Positions 17,198 to 26,013 of a stretch of DNA of 64,000 nucleotides are shown piece by piece. The stretch covers positions 3,012 to 67,011 of the forward strand of contig CAYSJM010000012.1 of the NCBI GenBank assembly GCA_964431385.1. Direction: 5' to 3'. The stretch is from UTCHB3 sp964431385 (GTDB lineage Bacteria; Bacteroidota; Ignavibacteria; Ignavibacteriales; Ignavibacteriaceae). Within the stretch, counting starts at the first letter, position 1, and each line of letters starts with the position of its first letter. The notes beneath the pieces were generated by a model. It was not told the DNA's origin. It did no database searches and saw only the letters and a program-made list of their open reading frames with translations. Made by a program: the position numbers and the translations under genes.

Positions 17198-18176
17198 TGT
17201 ACTGATATTGTTGGGAGCATGCTCCCTTTTCTCTCAGGACTCGACTCAGTATTACGAATTAAACGCATCCAAAAATCTTATCGGCACTGTAGTGGATGTT
17301 AAGGTATATGCTCCCGATATTGCAAAAGGGAAAGTAACACTCTATTATGCATTTCGTGAAATTGAGCGAATAGATTCCCTGCTTGCCTGGCAGATACCAA
17401 CTTCTGAAATCTCAGCCATCAATTCAGCGGCAGGTGTGTCACCTGTTAAAATATCTTATGAGACCTTTTCACTCCTCGAAAGATCGATTTCTTATTCCAC
17501 ACTTTCCTCAGGCGTTTTCGATATCACTATTGGACCTCTGACTCAACTCTGGGGTTTTAATGGTGATAGTGAGCCCGTGGAAGTTCCACTTCAACATCTT
17601 ATTGACTCTTGCAGACAACTCGTTAATTTCGAGAAGCTAAAGCTCAATGCTAAGGACACTTCCGCTTTTTTGTTAAACAAGGGGATGTCAATAGACCTGG
17701 GTGGCATTGGTAAAGGTTATGCAATTGACAGAGCGTCTGCTATCCTCAAGAAGAACGGATTTAACTCATTCCTTTTTAATGCCGGAGGTGACATACTCGT
17801 TTCAGGGATGAAAAATGAAAATCAAAAATGGGTAATCGGGATAAAACACCCCAGAGAAGAGAGTAAACTGTTTGGAAGTGTCGAGTTAACTGACTTGGCA
17901 ATTGCCACCAGTGGCGACTATGAAAGATATTTTGAGCAAAATGGCGTCCGATACCACCATATAATCGATCCCTCTTCCGGATTCCCTGCCACAAAAAGCA
18001 CCAGTGTCTCAATTGTAGGTGAATCCGCGGAAAAAGCTGATGCTCTCGCTACAATTTTATTTATTACTCACGGGAATAAACTCAATTCAGATGTTGAGTA
18101 CCTGATTATTGATAATAAACTCAAACCAACTTTCTCCCCTAAGTTCAAACAAAAGTATTCTTTTATTAAAAATTGA
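17181..18176 (+). CDS. apbE: FAD:protein FMN transferase, lipoprotein
   Basis: 331 residues from the ATG at 17181. It cleaves FAD and attaches FMN covalently to a Thr or Ser of exported flavoproteins. Evidence: lipobox LGAC (Cys14), the flavin/metal-binding SIDLGGIGKGYAID and NAGGDILVSG, and C-terminal TSGDYERYF with HHIIDPSSGFPA, all ApbE hallmarks. It is the last gene of the operon. No canonical acceptor motif (D-x-x-S/T-G-A-T) is obvious in the other four products, so the substrate is either unusual or encoded elsewhere. Confidence 0.95.
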   Translation: MLLRVSVLILLGACSLFSQDSTQYYELNASKNLIGTVVDVKVYAPDIAKGKVTLYYAFREIERIDSLLAWQIPTSEISAINSAAGVSPVKISYETFSLLERSISYSTLSSGVFDITIGPLTQLWGFNGDSEPVEVPLQHLIDSCRQLVNFEKLKLNAKDTSAFLLNKGMSIDLGGIGKGYAIDRASAILKKNGFNSFLFNAGGDILVSGMKNENQKWVIGIKHPREESKLFGSVELTDLAIATSGDYERYFEQNGVRYHHIIDPSSGFPATKSTSVSIVGESAEKADALATILFITHGNKLNSDVEYLIIDNKLKPTFSPKFKQKYSFIKN

Positions 18177-18177
18177 C

Positions 18178-18205
18178 AAAAAAAGCCCTGACTTTCGTCA
18201 GAGCT
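18178..18205 (-). terminator. Intrinsic terminator after tRNA-Gln (also end of redox operon)
   Basis: On the minus strand a 9-bp stem (AGCTCTGAC / GTCAGGGCT, one mismatch) with loop GAAA is followed by seven T residues, directly downstream of the tRNA. On the plus strand it lies just past the ApbE stop but has only a weak T tail, so it may act in both directions. Confidence 0.75.
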
Positions 18206-18213
18206 CTATTTTG

Positions 18214-18286
18214 CTGCCCCGCCAGGGGTCGAACCTGGGCTCTCCTGATCCAGAGTCAGGCGTGTTGCCAATTACACCACAGGGCA
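18214..18286 (-). tRNA. tRNA-Gln (CTG anticodon)
   Basis: The minus strand folds into a standard cloverleaf of 73 nt: acceptor stem TGCCCTG/CGGGGCA with one G-T pair, D arm GGTGTAATTGGCAACAC, anticodon stem CCTGA/TCAGG with loop CTCTGGA giving anticodon CTG, and T arm CCAGG-TTCGACC-CCTGG. The discriminator base is G, and CCA is not encoded (the DNA continues CAAAAT). It is a lone tRNA gene read against the upstream redox operon. Confidence 0.95.
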
Positions 18287-18345
18287 ATAATTTCAAAATT
18301 AGACTACAAATATACGGATATCAGATTTAATTTACAAAATCAAAA

Positions 18346-18375
18346 AAAAGGCTGCCCCTTTCGGAACAGCCTTTT
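18346..18375 (-). terminator. Terminator after the DUF5723 gene
   Basis: A 9-bp stem AAAAGGCTG / CAGCCTTTT flanked by an A run on one side and a T run on the other. It lies 30 bases past the stop of the minus-strand DUF5723 gene. On the minus strand the stem is followed by eight T residues, so it is a good intrinsic terminator there. Confidence 0.8.
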
Positions 18376-18404
18376 AATATTTAATCTATAATTTGTTTTA
18401 CAAA

Positions 18405-19829
18405 TTAGTCGAATCTCCATCTTGCACCGAGTGATACAGAGACTCTTTTTGCTTTTGAAGGGGTAAACAAATATTGAAAATCGTAAGTAGCACCATCAAA
18501 ATAAATTTTCCATATCTTGAAACCGCCACCAAACGACCAGCTTGATATGGCTCCACCACCAACTGAGAAACCTGTTCTAAACCACGGTAACCAGCTGGTT
18601 TTTGGATTCCATTCCATACCCATCGACCATCTCATTTCCGTGCTGTTTCCCGGTTCGTTATTGAAGCCAAAATTAAAATCTGACGCAAATAACCAGTCAC
18701 CACTGCTGCCGGCAGTTCTGAACGCAGTCCCCAGCCTTAAAGCACCGGGAAGTGAAGTTGAAAATTCACCAATCGATCTTGCTTTTCCTTTTAGAACATT
18801 CACGAGTGAATCGCGTTGTTGCTGGCTCAATAAATCGTTCAGGAAGATACCTCCTTCGGCTTTAAATTCTGCGGTTTTTTGTGTCCAGGTTATCGAGCCG
18901 AGATCGGTCAAAGCCAAACCAACCGACCATTTATCGTCGATCTGGGCAGCAAATCCAAGGTCAATTCCAAAACCGGTTCCTCCGGGAGATGGGAAAGGAA
19001 AGAAGTTTTTGCCTTTCTCTATATCGGTAGAGTCAAAATCATACTTAATGCCAAAATCAGGGCTAAAAGCAGATAATGCTCTGTAGTCACCGGTACCGGT
19101 CATTTGATCATTGGCATCAAAAGTGAAGTTTGTTCTAACATAATCAATTGCCGCATATCCATAACCATGAACGAGATTCATTGTAATTCCCGCCGAAACA
19201 TGCTTCCAATTGAACAGTTTGAAGTCTCTTGCGTATGTTAAACCATATTTTCGCATCCAGGTGGCACCAAATTTTGTGCCGCCAAAGTCATAAACCTGAT
19301 TTTGAAGATTACCTTCGAGAGCAAGTTTAGCGAAAGTTTCAGGGATAACAGCTTTTGTATAAAAATAGTCGGTGATGTTGAAACCAAAAGCACCAACTTC
19401 AGGTCCGGCATTGTAGGTGGCAGCAAACATAGTGAACGAGCCACTAGCAATCATACGACTTTCATCTTTGAACAATTCTCTAAATCTAAGTTCATCGTCG
19501 TTAGTCAGATATCGACCTGTTGTTTTTCCTGTGGAGGGATCTGTAGTTCCACCAAAGAAATAGTTGTAGTCATCGAGAGTCATGAAATCAAATCCGGCTC
19601 TCACATTAATCGGACCAATCAAAGAGAACTCAAATGTTTTTGGTTCACTCCATGTTATCAAAGCGGGGTTGGCTCCCAATGCATAAACTCCACGCGAAGT
19701 TATCGTCATCGTCTTTCCCATTGCGGTTGCAACAGGGTCGGAACTGCTTGAAGTGCCTCCTCCGTTCTGAGCAGAAATTAAGGAAGTAAAAATCACTAAT
19801 GCCAATACAGAATATTTGATCGTTTTCAT
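18405..19829 (-). CDS. DUF5723-like outer-membrane beta-barrel protein
   Basis: 474 residues from the ATG at 19829, which follows GAGGT; the longer reading frame from 19928 has no signal peptide and is rejected. A Sec signal (MKTIKYSVLALVIFTSLISA) is followed by AMGKTMTITSRGVYALGANPALITW, the opening typical of DUF5723/PorV-related barrels, and many amphipathic strands ending VSLGARWRFD. It is likely an outer-membrane protein. Its start is 10 bases after the stop of a large lipoprotein gene, so the two are probably made together. Molecular function unknown. Confidence 0.75.
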   Translation of the reverse strand: MKTIKYSVLALVIFTSLISAQNGGGTSSSSDPVATAMGKTMTITSRGVYALGANPALITWSEPKTFEFSLIGPINVRAGFDFMTLDDYNYFFGGTTDPSTGKTTGRYLTNDDELRFRELFKDESRMIASGSFTMFAATYNAGPEVGAFGFNITDYFYTKAVIPETFAKLALEGNLQNQVYDFGGTKFGATWMRKYGLTYARDFKLFNWKHVSAGITMNLVHGYGYAAIDYVRTNFTFDANDQMTGTGDYRALSAFSPDFGIKYDFDSTDIEKGKNFFPFPSPGGTGFGIDLGFAAQIDDKWSVGLALTDLGSITWTQKTAEFKAEGGIFLNDLLSQQQRDSLVNVLKGKARSIGEFSTSLPGALRLGTAFRTAGSSGDWLFASDFNFGFNNEPGNSTEMRWSMGMEWNPKTSWLPWFRTGFSVGGGAISSWSFGGGFKIWKIYFDGATYDFQYLFTPSKAKRVSVSLGARWRFD

Positions 19830-19839
19830 CGTGATACCT

Positions 19840-21915
19840 CTACTTTCCTGCGTCAACTTTGTATGAGAATTTACCGTAAGCTCGTAATTTGAACAGATCA
19901 AGTGCATAAAACTTGACGGGTAACCCATTCGCTCGAGTGGTATTTAACTTGACATCCAAAATCAGATATTTAACTTTCGTGAAATTCTTGAAGTCGTTAT
20001 TAACTAATTTGATTTTAATGCTTTCTTTTGCGGCGGCTATCACTTTATCGTCAGATCCGACAGTAGCCCCATTAATAGTGAGGACTGTGTCGTTCCCCGT
20101 ATTTTTAGGAATTATGTTCATTACGGTTTTATAGTCCTTATCAACATATCTGCCACTAACTGTCATTTTTGCTGCAAATCCATTCTCTAAAACCATGGTA
20201 ATATCAGCAGTATTCGAATTGTTCAATTTGGCTGTATCTCCCGAAGCAATCTCGACTGCGACTGTATCGGAAATTGTGCCATTCGTAATTCCGACATGGA
20301 ACGGGAAGTCAAGCCTGCCAATTCCGTAAACGGAATCAACCATTTGAGCAGTTCCCTCTTTAAAGTTTGGATTTAGAGTAGTAACCCCAACAACTGTCAT
20401 CTTATTTGGCAGTGTCCCGGGGAATGCCAGAATAAATTGTTCAACCTTCACTGGATCAAGCTTAATGGTTGTTTGTCCGGTTCCTAAAGTTGTAACAGGC
20501 AAATCGAGCTCAGCACTTGCAGAACCGTTTGTACCTTTTAATTTTCCGGTAAACTTCACTTCAAAACTTGTTGCCTTCTGAACAATCAGTTTTATGTCAG
20601 AATCCTGCAAATCAAGTTTTCCATATCTGAATTTACCTTGTAAATCGTTTAGATTAATTCCGATATCCGTCTCCACGATTCGAAGTTGAGTCGGTTTTAC
20701 TTTACCCGTTATACTTGATATAACCAGGTTGGACATGGAAACAGTTGATACCAGACTATCCGTACTTAACAAGGTGTTAGTAACGCCGGGTTGTACAGTA
20801 TTAACAGCAGATGCTGAGTAAGTGATAGTGTTCTTCAATACACCGCCTGAATTTAAGGTATAATCCTTTAAGCTGGCAACTGAAAAACTCCCGTTCCCTT
20901 TCGCCGGCACAGTAATCACCTGACTGAAAGCAGAGCCATCAGGTTTTTTCAATTCTGTCATACTTAGTGTAACCTGGAGCGGCAGGTCGATGGAGTTCTT
21001 AATAGCTATGTCTAACTTACCCGATTCCAATTTCATTAGCGAATATTGAGTTGAGTCGTCAATAGCCACCACATCACTCTTAACAATTGGATTTTGCTGT
21101 GGTATAACAGTCTTAACTCCACTGACACTCAACCCGGTAAAATCGGCTGAAACTTTTGTAACAGGGTTTGGAGGAAGCAGAACGGATTGTCCACTACTCC
21201 CCGGGGAAGATAACAGTATCTCAACTCTGAGGGAATCAACAAGTTTTTGTGCTGTAAGTGGGAAAGCAATTGTTCTTTCCTGATTTTGATTCAGCGTGAA
21301 GGTGGTGTTATCTGTAAGCAGACGGGTATTTTCAGCTATTGATGCACCCCTGTACGAATAATTCTTAGCAGCTCTAATTATAATTCTGCTGATAGTTATT
21401 GGAATGGGACCATTTTCGTTTCTAATTTTAAGTGACATGGTGCCGCCATCAAATTCTGCCACTTCGAAAGAACCTATCTTTTTTAAGTCCTGAACAACGA
21501 GCGTGTTTGAGACAGAAGGTACCACCTGAGTCTGACCCGGTGTGACATTCATCCACTGAGTCATTTTAACTTCTTCGGTGAGAGTTGCAACAGTATTTAC
21601 TTTTATTGCCCCTACCGTTGTCTTTATGCTTTTTGTGGGAGCATCAAGAGTCATTCGGTTTTCAATCTTTATAGAATTGAGTTCCTGAAGCTGCTCAAAG
21701 ACTATTATGGCTGTATCACTTCTTACCTTTAGATTGCTTGTATCTCTCTCAACTATCTCTTTCAGAGTATAAGTTCTGTTCACAAAAGGGAGGTTGAGCT
21801 CTACATCCCAAACGGGTGCAATCGGTTCTTTTATTTCACATCCGGACAAGAGCAATAGCAACAATACTGCAATTATACCGGGGATTCCGGTTAGGAATTT
21901 CTTAATATGCTTCAT
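19840..21915 (-). CDS. Large uncharacterised lipoprotein
   Basis: 691 residues. A lipoprotein signal ends in lipobox LSGC (Cys26), then EIKEPIAPVWDVELNLPFVNRTYTL. The remainder is almost entirely beta-rich, Ser/Thr/Asn-rich repeats of 100-150 residues with few charged clusters and no recognisable enzyme motif. It is probably a surface or periplasmic protein built of immunoglobulin-like domains. Coupled with the DUF5723 barrel gene downstream, it may be the lipoprotein partner of that barrel. I do not recognise a named family. A 12-bp perfect palindrome lies 58 bases upstream. Confidence 0.72.
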   Translation of the reverse strand: MKHIKKFLTGIPGIIAVLLLLLLSGCEIKEPIAPVWDVELNLPFVNRTYTLKEIVERDTSNLKVRSDTAIIVFEQLQELNSIKIENRMTLDAPTKSIKTTVGAIKVNTVATLTEEVKMTQWMNVTPGQTQVVPSVSNTLVVQDLKKIGSFEVAEFDGGTMSLKIRNENGPIPITISRIIIRAAKNYSYRGASIAENTRLLTDNTTFTLNQNQERTIAFPLTAQKLVDSLRVEILLSSPGSSGQSVLLPPNPVTKVSADFTGLSVSGVKTVIPQQNPIVKSDVVAIDDSTQYSLMKLESGKLDIAIKNSIDLPLQVTLSMTELKKPDGSAFSQVITVPAKGNGSFSVASLKDYTLNSGGVLKNTITYSASAVNTVQPGVTNTLLSTDSLVSTVSMSNLVISSITGKVKPTQLRIVETDIGINLNDLQGKFRYGKLDLQDSDIKLIVQKATSFEVKFTGKLKGTNGSASAELDLPVTTLGTGQTTIKLDPVKVEQFILAFPGTLPNKMTVVGVTTLNPNFKEGTAQMVDSVYGIGRLDFPFHVGITNGTISDTVAVEIASGDTAKLNNSNTADITMVLENGFAAKMTVSGRYVDKDYKTVMNIIPKNTGNDTVLTINGATVGSDDKVIAAAKESIKIKLVNNDFKNFTKVKYLILDVKLNTTRANGLPVKFYALDLFKLRAYGKFSYKVDAGK

Positions 21916-21973
21916 TGTAATCTCGGTTCTATAATTATTTACGATAACTGTTAAAGTTAGTTATAATTTAAAT

Positions 21974-21985
21974 TGTTTGCAAACA
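21974..21985. promoter_or_regulatory. 12-bp palindrome upstream of the lipoprotein/DUF5723 operon
   Basis: TGTTTGCAAACA is a perfect palindrome in AT-rich DNA 58 bases before the lipoprotein ATG, a reasonable place for a dimeric regulator to bind. No regulator is encoded nearby, and palindromes of this size occur by chance, so this is tentative. Confidence 0.3.
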
Positions 21986-22012
21986 TTTTATTTACAATAA
22001 TTGACTTTTATG

Positions 22013-22075
22013 TAAAAAAAAGAGCATTAAAAGGCGATTGCAGGCTAATTCCTGCATTTTCCTTCGAATGCTCTT
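22013..22075 (-). terminator. Terminator after the small T9SS protein gene
   Basis: On the minus strand AAGAGCATT pairs with AATGCTCTT across a loop that itself contains the stem GCAGG/CCTGC, and the structure is followed by a run of eight T residues. It lies about 30 bases past the stop of the 22108-23031 gene. Confidence 0.82.
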
Positions 22076-22107
22076 AAATTACGACAATAAGTAGTGCTTT
22101 CAGTGAG

Positions 22108-23031
22108 TTACTTGAGCAAAAGCATTTTTTTGCTGATAACTGTGTTGCCTGCACGAAGCTCGTACGCATACATTCCCGACGGCAGACCTGATGCATCAAA
22201 CGATGCCTCATAAACACCCGCATCCTTCGTTTCATTCACAATTTTGGCTACCTCAACACCCATCACATCGAATACTCTGATTAGCACATCTGCCCTTTCG
22301 GGGAGAGAGTAACGAATCTTAGTGGATGGATTAAACGGGTTGGGATAGTTTTGATCAAGAGCGTATGCTGAAGGTATCTCTGCAATAATATCTTTTGCGG
22401 AGGTTACACTTCCTTGTGTACTCCCGACAATGTCAGAAAAGTGAGAAGCCCTCACTCTTATCGAGTCAGGATACAACTCAGTGGTGATCCCTGTCAGGTC
22501 AAAACTATTGGTTCCGGTCATATAAGCGAATGCCAAAACGGCTGCCGGATTTATTCCCGAGAGGGTCAGGAACTGATTGAACTGCGGCGAACGCATCAAA
22601 ACAAGTCTGAACCTGTTTGGAGATGTGAAATTGAATGGTGAACCCAACGGATCCAGCCCGTTAAACGAGTAAACTTCTATCCTCCAATTTAAGAACAGGT
22701 TTGCCAGATTTGCGGGATTAAACAATCCGTTTGAGCAATTCACACCATTCAGCGTGATACGCACCTGTATATCCTCGTTTATGCATCCGTCTTCAAACAA
22801 AATGTATGACCCGACAAGTGTATTGTAGAGCGATTGAGCTACATTGTAGGGTGCCGGTAGATTTTTTGCCTGAAATGCATATTTCTGACCTTCACGAATT
22901 GTATCATTCCATATCGAAAATTGTGGAGCGTTGGTGCATTTTATGGAGATAACCACATTAATCTTGTTCTGCTGGGCAAATAAAATACCTGAGAACAGTA
23001 AAAAAACCATGAAAAGTGTAAATCTTTTCAT
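22108..23031 (-). CDS. Small secreted protein of unknown function with T9SS sorting domain
   Basis: 307 residues. A Sec signal (MKRFTLFMVFLLFSGILFA) is followed by a domain of about 190 residues that I do not recognise, with cysteines in SIKCTNAPQF, FEDGCINED and NGVNCSNGLF that could form disulfides. Then comes a T9SS type A sorting domain of about 85 residues (LDQNYPNPFNPST ... ISKKMLLLK). It is expected at the cell surface or in the medium. A strong ribosome site AAAGGAG precedes the ATG by six bases. It is monocistronic, with its own terminator. Confidence 0.85.
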   Translation of the reverse strand: MKRFTLFMVFLLFSGILFAQQNKINVVISIKCTNAPQFSIWNDTIREGQKYAFQAKNLPAPYNVAQSLYNTLVGSYILFEDGCINEDIQVRITLNGVNCSNGLFNPANLANLFLNWRIEVYSFNGLDPLGSPFNFTSPNRFRLVLMRSPQFNQFLTLSGINPAAVLAFAYMTGTNSFDLTGITTELYPDSIRVRASHFSDIVGSTQGSVTSAKDIIAEIPSAYALDQNYPNPFNPSTKIRYSLPERADVLIRVFDVMGVEVAKIVNETKDAGVYEASFDASGLPSGMYAYELRAGNTVISKKMLLLK

Positions 23032-23202
23032 AATTAACTCCTTTTGATGATGATGTTGTTGTTATTAAAAACTTATTAAAGTGCAACTCGCGGTGGTTAC
23101 GGTAGTTGCAGATATCGATTGCGAAATTTAACATTTAAATCAACAAATGCAACATACTTTTAGCCAATTTTCTTTATATTTCTAAAAGAAGTGATGCAGA
23201 TC

Positions 23203-23232
23203 AAAAAAAAGCTGCCTTTTAAGAGGCAGCTT
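23203..23232 (-). terminator. Terminator after the DUF3467 gene
   Basis: A 9-bp perfect stem AAGCTGCCT / AGGCAGCTT with a six-base loop, followed on the minus strand by eight T residues. It starts 15 bases beyond the stop of the DUF3467 gene. Confidence 0.9.
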
Positions 23233-23246
23233 CTATAAATCTGTTA

Positions 23247-23582
23247 TCAGTTAAATTTTTCCGTCTTCGGAGGCGGAAACCCAAAAGGTTGTTCTTGCTG
23301 AAAATCGACATTTATTTCACCAAACCTGGCCTCATATTTGTCAATATTATCTGCAAGTGCTCTCAGTAACATCTTTGCGTGTTGTGGTGTTGTTATTATC
23401 CTCGACATTACTTTCGCTTTTTGAATTCCGGGGAGAATTCTGGTGAAATCTATTACAAATTCCGCAGGGGAATGGGTAATAAAAGCGAGATTGGAATATA
23501 TTCCTTCGGCTTCTTTTTCACCCAGCTCCACATTAAGTTGCTGTTGCTGAGGTACTGCTGTATCTTTTGGATTCTGACTCAT
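23247..23582 (-). CDS. DUF3467 domain protein
   Basis: 111 residues. The core YSNLAFITHSPAEFVIDF ... RIITTPQHAKMLLRALADNI is characteristic of DUF3467, a small cytoplasmic family of unknown role that is widespread in bacteria and archaea. The N and C termini are low-complexity (Gln-rich and Pro-rich). The ATG is one base after the stop of the TPR lipoprotein gene, so the two form an operon ending at an intrinsic terminator. No function is assigned. Confidence 0.88.
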   Translation of the reverse strand: MSQNPKDTAVPQQQQLNVELGEKEAEGIYSNLAFITHSPAEFVIDFTRILPGIQKAKVMSRIITTPQHAKMLLRALADNIDKYEARFGEINVDFQQEQPFGFPPPKTEKFN

Positions 23583-23583
23583 T

Positions 23584-24750
23584 TTATTTCATTTCCGATA
23601 AAATCTTCTGAACTTCTTCAGCTTCTTTGGTTTTGCTCAATCTTGAGTAAGCTTTGAAGAGAAGGTCGTATCCTCTTTTCTCTTTTGGAGCTTTTTCAAC
23701 AAATTTCTTTGCATTTTCAACGCAGAGTTCAAATTTTGGATTCGCTTGTGGTCTTCCATCCTCTTTCATCTGGTCAGCTTTTTTGAGGATTGTTAATCCC
23801 CAGTTGTAATAAGCAAATGCTTCATAATAGTATGCTTCAAAGAAATTAGGATCAATTTTAATTACTTCAGCAAATTCTACAACTGATGCTGTATAGTTCT
23901 GAATGTTTGTAAGGAAGATACCATAATACAATCTGCTAAGTTTGTTCTTTGGATCTTTTTTAACTTCACTCTCAAAAAGTGCGGCACCTTCTTCTGCCTG
24001 ATTCAAATAACCGTAAACACTTGCAAGAGTTGCAAGAAGTGTCTGGTCACCAGGATGTTTGTTCAAACCTTTTTTTGCTATATCAAGTGCAGTCAAGAAA
24101 TTATCATGTGCGGCAACGCTGTCAGCAACATTTTTGTTTGCTTTATAGGTAGTTGACTTGGCTTCGCCTTTTTTAACATAAATTTCAGCTAACTGAGCGT
24201 AAGCAAAGTTTGAACCTTGTTTGTCGATGATTGTTTGAAGAACCGGGATAGCCTTTTCGGTTTCGCCTTTGTTCAAATAAATCATGGAGACAATTTTGTA
24301 AGCTTCAATTGAATCCGGTTCAAGTGTAATGGCAGTATTGAATTTTTCAAGTGCTTTATCGAGGAACATTGCTGTGGTGTCTTTTGATTTCGACTGAGCA
24401 GCTTTGTTATAATTGTTTACACCGGCATTAAACGACTCTGCCCATGTAGCCTGCATAAGAGCATTAATTTCATTTTTGAATTTTGGGCTGATTTCAAGTG
24501 ATTTCTTGAAATTGGCTATCATACCGTTTACATCTTCTTTCTCTTTTTTAACGAGACCAAGAAGGTAGTAACCCTCGTCACTTTTTGGGTTTTTTGCAAT
24601 TTCTTTGTCCAAAGACTCGACAGCTTTATCCCAGTTCTTTTGCTGAATGTAGAGTTTTGCACTCGACATTTCTGCAGATGAACATTGATAACCAGAGAAT
24701 GCTAATCCCAAAAGGATCATTCCGGACAAGAGGATATTAATTCTTTTCAT
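23584..24750 (-). CDS. TPR-repeat lipoprotein
   Basis: 388 residues. A signal peptide ends at SGYQC (Cys23), an atypical but possible lipobox. The rest is helical tetratricopeptide repeats, for example WDKAVESLDKEIAKNPKSDE, then AYKIVSMIYLNKGETEKAI and KDPKNKLSRLYYGIFL, about eight in all. Such proteins act as periplasmic scaffolds for protein complexes. GGAG lies five bases upstream of the ATG. It is co-transcribed with DUF3467. Its gene start faces the adenosine deaminase gene across 165 bases. Binding partners unknown. Confidence 0.85.
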   Translation of the reverse strand: MKRINILLSGMILLGLAFSGYQCSSAEMSSAKLYIQQKNWDKAVESLDKEIAKNPKSDEGYYLLGLVKKEKEDVNGMIANFKKSLEISPKFKNEINALMQATWAESFNAGVNNYNKAAQSKSKDTTAMFLDKALEKFNTAITLEPDSIEAYKIVSMIYLNKGETEKAIPVLQTIIDKQGSNFAYAQLAEIYVKKGEAKSTTYKANKNVADSVAAHDNFLTALDIAKKGLNKHPGDQTLLATLASVYGYLNQAEEGAALFESEVKKDPKNKLSRLYYGIFLTNIQNYTASVVEFAEVIKIDPNFFEAYYYEAFAYYNWGLTILKKADQMKEDGRPQANPKFELCVENAKKFVEKAPKEKRGYDLLFKAYSRLSKTKEAEEVQKILSEMK

Positions 24751-24915
24751 TTTTTCTCCAAAGTTTCACAAATTATGGTACCCTAAATTACTCAATATTC
24801 GTTGTTTATACAAGATTTATAACCTGCTTTCTATTATTTTGTGAAAGTATCTCTAAACTAAATTGATTTTCTTCTCTAATAGTGATAAATTTAATATATA
24901 AAAAAGAGGTTTTTC

Positions 24916-26007
24916 TTGACAACTGAAGAAATTATTAAATCTGTACCCAAGGTTCTTTTACATGAACACCTTGACGGGACTCTAAGACCCGAAACAATTA
25001 TTGACCTTGCTCGCGAATCCGGCTACGATAAACTCCCCACAACCGACCCTGTTGAACTGCGTGAATGGTTTCACCGTGGTGCCAACAAAGGCAACCTTGT
25101 GGAATATTTACAAGGCTTCGAACATACTTGTGCTGTAATGCAGACGAAGGATGCTCTAAGAAGGGTAGCCTTTGAAATGATTGAAGACATGTATAACGAT
25201 GGAGTTTGCTATGTCGAAATCAGATTTGCCCCAATCTTCCACACTCTTAAAGGGTTGTATATGGACGATGTGGTAACTTCTGTTCTCGAAGGGCTTGAAG
25301 AAGGAAAAGCAAAGTATAATGTAGAGTTTGGTCTTTTACTTTGTGGCATGAGGAACATGAAAGATACACTCGAAATTGCTGAACTCGCTGTAAATTTCAG
25401 AGAGAAAGGCGTTGTTGGTTTTGATCTTGCTGGTGAAGAAGGTGGTTACCCCCCTAAAAAGCACATCGATGCGTTCCAATATATTCAAAGAGAAAATTTT
25501 AACATCACCATTCATGCCGGCGAAGCTTTTGGTAAAGAATCAATCTGGCAGGCTATACAATGGTGTGGTGCTCATAGAATTGGACACGGGACACGGCTCG
25601 TTGAAGATATGAATATCGCCGAAGACGGTGAAACCGTTACCGGTATGGGTGACCTCGCACAGTATGTCCTCGACAAAAGAATCCCGATTGAATGCTGCCT
25701 CCTTAGCAATGTTCACACAGGGGCCGTCGAGTCGCTCGAAAAGCACCCCTTCAAAATTCTCTATAAAAACAAATTCAGAGTAACTATCAACACCGATAAT
25801 TGCCTGATGAGCGACACAACGATGACAAAGGAATTTGTTACCGCTGTCCAGATTTTTGACCTCCACCTCGATGATGTGGAAAAAATAACAATTAATGCAA
25901 TGAAATCGGCTTTTATTCATCATAACGATAGAATCAGACTCATCTATGATGTAATCAAACCGGGATATCTGAAAATGAGAGAAAAACTCACTTCACTTCA
26001 ATTATAG
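24916..26007 (+). CDS. add: Adenosine deaminase
   Basis: 363 residues. It hydrolyses adenosine to inosine and ammonia in purine salvage. The zinc-enzyme motifs are all present: HEHLDG (residues 16-21), HAGE with catalytic Glu, GHGTRL, and TINTDN with the metal-binding Asp. The start is a TTG at 24916, set by GAGGT six to ten bases upstream; no ATG exists before the essential HEHLDG motif. It is the first gene of a four-gene operon with an unknown small protein, urocanase and a dehydrogenase. An aminodeoxyfutalosine deaminase role is an alternative, since that enzyme belongs to the same superfamily and a MqnA-like gene is close. Confidence 0.9.
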   Translation: MTTEEIIKSVPKVLLHEHLDGTLRPETIIDLARESGYDKLPTTDPVELREWFHRGANKGNLVEYLQGFEHTCAVMQTKDALRRVAFEMIEDMYNDGVCYVEIRFAPIFHTLKGLYMDDVVTSVLEGLEEGKAKYNVEFGLLLCGMRNMKDTLEIAELAVNFREKGVVGFDLAGEEGGYPPKKHIDAFQYIQRENFNITIHAGEAFGKESIWQAIQWCGAHRIGHGTRLVEDMNIAEDGETVTGMGDLAQYVLDKRIPIECCLLSNVHTGAVESLEKHPFKILYKNKFRVTINTDNCLMSDTTMTKEFVTAVQIFDLHLDDVEKITINAMKSAFIHHNDRIRLIYDVIKPGYLKMREKLTSLQL

Positions 26008-26013
26008 GATGAC

